Source: Circinella minor (lineage: Eukaryota > Mucoromycota > Mucoromycetes > Mucorales > Lichtheimiaceae). From it: DNA of 64,000 nucleotides. Below are positions 58,065-64,000 of this stretch, in pieces; position 1 is the first letter of the stretch; each line of letters starts with the position of its first letter. The notes under the pieces were generated by a model that saw only the letters and a list, made by a program, of their open reading frames with translations, did no database searches and was not told the DNA's origin. The position numbers were made by a program, and so were the translations under genes. The stretch is from positions 1 to 64,000 of the forward strand of contig JAEPRB010000140.1 of assembly GCA_016758965.1 (NCBI GenBank), given 5' to 3'.

Positions 58065-59507
58065 TTAACATCGTTTTGAAGGAGCCATTTGGATATGAGG
58101 AACTTGTACATTAAATATAATATAATGATTTTTGATAAATGCACCACCAATAATTGTAAATGGCATACCAGCATAAGCAAAACCTGCTGTACATGATTTA
58201 TCTTGTTCCACATAAATAAGCGAATCGGGTGGAACCATAAATTTAGTATTAGCTATAGTAAATACAAGTGGTTCAAGTTTGCTTTTATCACACGTAATTT
58301 TAAATGTTCCATTGCCATTATCTGTAGCATTATATTTTTTAGCTACTGTTTGTGCGATATCATCGGGTAAGATTAAAAGAGTGGTTCCCGTATCAACAAT
58401 AGCAGTTAAATTTTTGCCAAATGTTTCGTTTCCAGTACTTATTGATTCAACATTGACACCCCAAAAACCTAAAAAAAGAAAAAAAAATTATAGTTGTGTT
58501 ATTTGTTATGTTAGTATATATGCAGCTATATCGATCCCATTCAATTTTTTTTTTTTATTACCTTCCGATTTATCAATAGGGATCGTGGTAAGATTTCCAG
58601 CAATATGCTTCGGATTATAATCGCCAAATAAAAGTTCTATATATAATTTGTAAAATTATTATTAATCACTTTTTTTTTTTATAGCAAAAGCGGTGATATT
58701 AAAGAAACATTGGGTTTTATATTTACCACCCCCACCCCCTTCAGAAGCTTTTCCATAATAGACACTGAATATAGGTTGATTAATGAGTTGTTGACGAATT
58801 AAATTTTCCATAGGACTAACGACATGAGGAATAGTTGCTATTGAATTAAAACCAAGACCTAAAATACCATCGGTTGGACAATCTTCAAAAACTTGAGAAC
58901 GATAAGATGCTAATTGTAATGTTTGTCGTTTGATATTGAAACCACCTAAATTAACAGTATCATAGCCGACGTGACCACCTGCTGTCGATCCATCTCCATA
59001 AGTAATGGTCCAACTTCCAAGCGTATGAGTATATGAAATAGATGCGTATGGGTTGTATTTAGTTCGTGTCGTTCCACATGATAAACATTTTATGCAAGCT
59101 AAAAATTATTATTTTAGTATTTCATTATATATATATATATATATATATGAAATGTTCTTATTGAAAAAATTCTATTTACCAAACCAAAGGTCAGAAGACC
59201 CAGTGTCAAAATTAAGTTTAAGTTTTTGACTTGGTGTACCGACAGAAACAGTTCCATAGTATTCGAGATCATAACCACTCTCATTCAATGGAATGGCACC
59301 GTTTTGTTTTTGTACAGTGTTAATTCTTATATCGTCCGCACCATAGACATTGCCGTGTAATGGTGCATCGTAATATCGTGCATATTTTGATTGAGCGCGT
59401 TGAACTGATTTACCTGCATCGGCAACATAGTTGGGATCAATTGTAAGTTCTAAACCTGCTACCAAACTAAACAAGTAGCTGGCTAAAACAGGTGTGATCC
59501 ATATCAT
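58065..59507 (-). CDS. Secreted pepsin-type aspartic protease (rhizopuspepsin-like)
   Basis: Four exons, 59507-59180, 59098-58727, 58636-58562 and 58468-58065, give 392 aa (rhizopuspepsin precursors are ~390). The start is ATG 59507-59505. The longer frame opens with TTG and is rejected. Signal peptide about 1-18 ([15 protein letters not shown]), then a basic propeptide to about 75. Mature enzyme: [20 protein letters not shown] with catalytic Asp101 in DTGSS, flap YGDGS, and Asp284 in VDTGTT. The four Cys positions CIKCLSC and CDKSK-SC are consistent with the family. It cleaves proteins at acid pH outside the cell. The gene is tail-to-tail with the dysbindin gene. Confidence 0.93.
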
Positions 59508-61136
59508 CAGATAGGTTCGCAAATAAACAATAAAAGAATAATAATAATAATAATAAAAATAAAAATCACACGTTGTAATTTGTTAAAAAAAGAAAAGGGG
59601 GTGAGTTTGCCGCCTTCTAATATATTGCGACTATCTTAATTATTTGTTATAAAATAAGAAAGAAAAAGAGTGAATAAAAAAATAACAACAACAACAAAAA
59701 AAAAAAAATAGGTTTTTCAATGGATTGAAAGTTTTTATTCTTCTTTTTGATAGTTAAATATAAGATTAGTGTAACATAGTAACACAAACAAAATATAAAA
59801 CCATTTTATAAGAGCTATTTTTTCATTTTTTTTTTATAAAAATGTACTTCGTTACACCAGATTAGGTCCCCTGTTTCTCCCTTCAAGTTTATTTTAATGT
59901 AGCATTTGTGTTCAATGTAATAACAATAAGTTTTTTTTTTTTGGTTTCCTTCTAATCCATCAAATTAAGTAATTTATAATATATATGTCAATTAAATTTA
60001 AGCATTTAATTTTTTTTTTTTTATCTTGGAAAACAACTCTTATCTAGGAGATTTTGTAAAAAAAAAAAAGAGTGGTATAATTTCTTTTCATTTTTCTATT
60101 CTTACACTTTTGAGTTCTTATTTTTTTTTTTTTTTTAAATATACTAAAAGTATATAAAAAAACTCTTTGATTTTACAATCTATTACTGTATATCCATTAT
60201 TCTTTTCCAACAGTTTAGTAGATCAAGGCTTGTTAATGCTTGTTGTTCACTATTTCGAATTTATTAATTTATCTGATCTAAATGAATACATATTTGTAGG
60301 TATGAAAGTAATATAATATATATATATATATGATTATCTACCCCGTTGCATCGGCATAGATGAAGAAAGATATATTATGGTTCATTTTAATAGGTTATTG
60401 ATCACCATGGATACTACCTTTGTTGGGAAAAAAGAAAGAGCATGAGTCCAAGTTGATCCATCACCATAACTACGTTGATAGAACTTTTATTAAAATTTGT
60501 TGTTAATGTATAAATTGTTGTTAATGTATTATGATTTTTGGGAAGATGGAACATTCTTAATAAATATGTTTATCCATTTTATAAAATAATTCTATTCTAT
60601 AATTAATAGTCTTTCAATAGTAAATTAAATAGAATCCAGTTATTAACAGGGGGAAGTTTTTTCCTCAGTAACGGTCAGGATAATTTTTTTTAACATGTTC
60701 CCAGTACCTAATCGTTCTTGTCCAGGCGGAATCAAAAGTCCAATTTCCCTGAAAAAGCAGGGTCCTGTTTTATTTTTATTTTATTCCCTTATTGTTCTTA
60801 ACACCAAAAAAAAAGAGTAGTTTATTCAAAATAATCAATACTTCTTTTCATAACACTCATTATATTATAGTAAAATAAATAATTAACAACAACGAAGAAA
60901 AAAAAAAATTATCCGAAAATAGAAGTTACTACTTCAAAACACAATGAATGAATTGAATGAAAAGCTGTAAAGCTGTCAGTTTTTTTTTTTTTTTTTTTTT
61001 CATAAAAAAAAAAATGATTGGTTAAGATTTTTCAACACAACAAAATTTTTTTTTTCTTTATCAGAAAAAAATTGAATTCAAATAGAACTGGACTTGTCGA
61101 TTTTTTTTTTTGGGTTTCTTTCTCTAACAAAACTTC
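59508..61136. other. Intergenic region with a possible minus-strand gene relic
   Basis: Protease promoter, then AT-rich DNA. Two coding-like islands lie on the minus strand at about 60655-60775 (EIGLLIPPGQERLGTGNM) and 60392-60490 (RSYGDGSTWTHALS). They are listed separately. Confidence 0.5.
60392..60775 (-). pseudogene. Possible relic of an unrecognised gene
   Basis: From 60775 down, after a TTTTTCAG-like acceptor, the frame reads EIGLLIPPGQERLGTGNMLK and goes on to TEEKTSPC and a stop near 60653. Further on, about 60490-60440 reads RSYGDGSTWTHALS. Both are richer in GC than their AT-rich surroundings. They may be exons of one decayed gene. YGDGS also occurs in aspartic protease flaps, but the rest does not match the neighbouring protease. 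Low confidence. Confidence 0.25.
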
Positions 61137-63943
<2,807 letters not shown>

Positions 63944-64000
63944 AAAAAATTATAATGTTTTTTTTTTTTTGTTGTTTTTTTACTTTTGGTTTTTTTTCTT

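Noticed and set aside
59508..59522. Five-codon extension of the aspartic protease starting with TTG
   Set aside because: Non-ATG start. The ATG at 59507 gives a standard signal peptide.

Overview
The window looks like nuclear DNA of an early-diverging filamentous fungus, most probably a Mucoromycota (Mucorales-type) species. Genes contain many short introns with GTAAGT-like donors and TATAG acceptors. Intergenic DNA is very AT-rich and full of homopolymers. Recognisable proteins include a rhizopuspepsin-type aspartic protease, a PAQR/Izh receptor, a large-subunit catalase and a P4-ATPase. No bacterial-type operons, rRNA, tRNA or CRISPR arrays were seen. All exon structures were assembled by eye from splice signals, reading frame and family knowledge.

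Layout. 0-3 kb: a possible transposon end, then VFA1 (ESCRT/Vps4 partner) and RPL24. 3-8.4 kb: gene-poor, with two coding-like islands. 8.4-18.6 kb: P4-ATPase flippase and PRMT5 on the minus strand, then a PAQR receptor on the plus strand. 18.6-33.3 kb: a repeat-rich block. It holds a relic of an unrecognised multicopy gene, a 32-bp minisatellite, a ~2.5-kb palindromic locus built from a ~0.65-kb TIR element, further fragments of the same gene family, and a nested pair of transposons. The inner one is a 4.35-kb PIF/Harbinger element with both of its genes (Myb-like protein and DDE transposase), each carrying one disabling change. 33.3-38.9 kb: one small secreted double-psi-barrel protein and an inverted second copy of sequence from the 21-23 kb block. 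38.9-43.1 kb: a large Asn-rich F-box protein and a repetitive Gly/Ala protein with a hydrophobic tail. 43-50 kb: mostly non-coding apart from an ICT1-type mitochondrial peptidyl-tRNA hydrolase. 49.7-64 kb: a gene-dense housekeeping stretch with CCT2, a secreted catalase, a dysbindin-domain protein convergent with an aspartic protease, and poly(A)-binding protein.

Functional themes. Translation and proteostasis (RPL24, CCT2, ICT1, PAB1), membrane traffic and lipid asymmetry (VFA1, P4-ATPase, dysbindin), and secretion (catalase, aspartic protease, DPBB protein). There is no evidence of a biosynthetic cluster. The most unusual material is the nested and inverted repeat block, together with 4-bp ACGT-type insertions. 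One of these lies in the transposase reading frame, and one separates two repeat copies at the base level.
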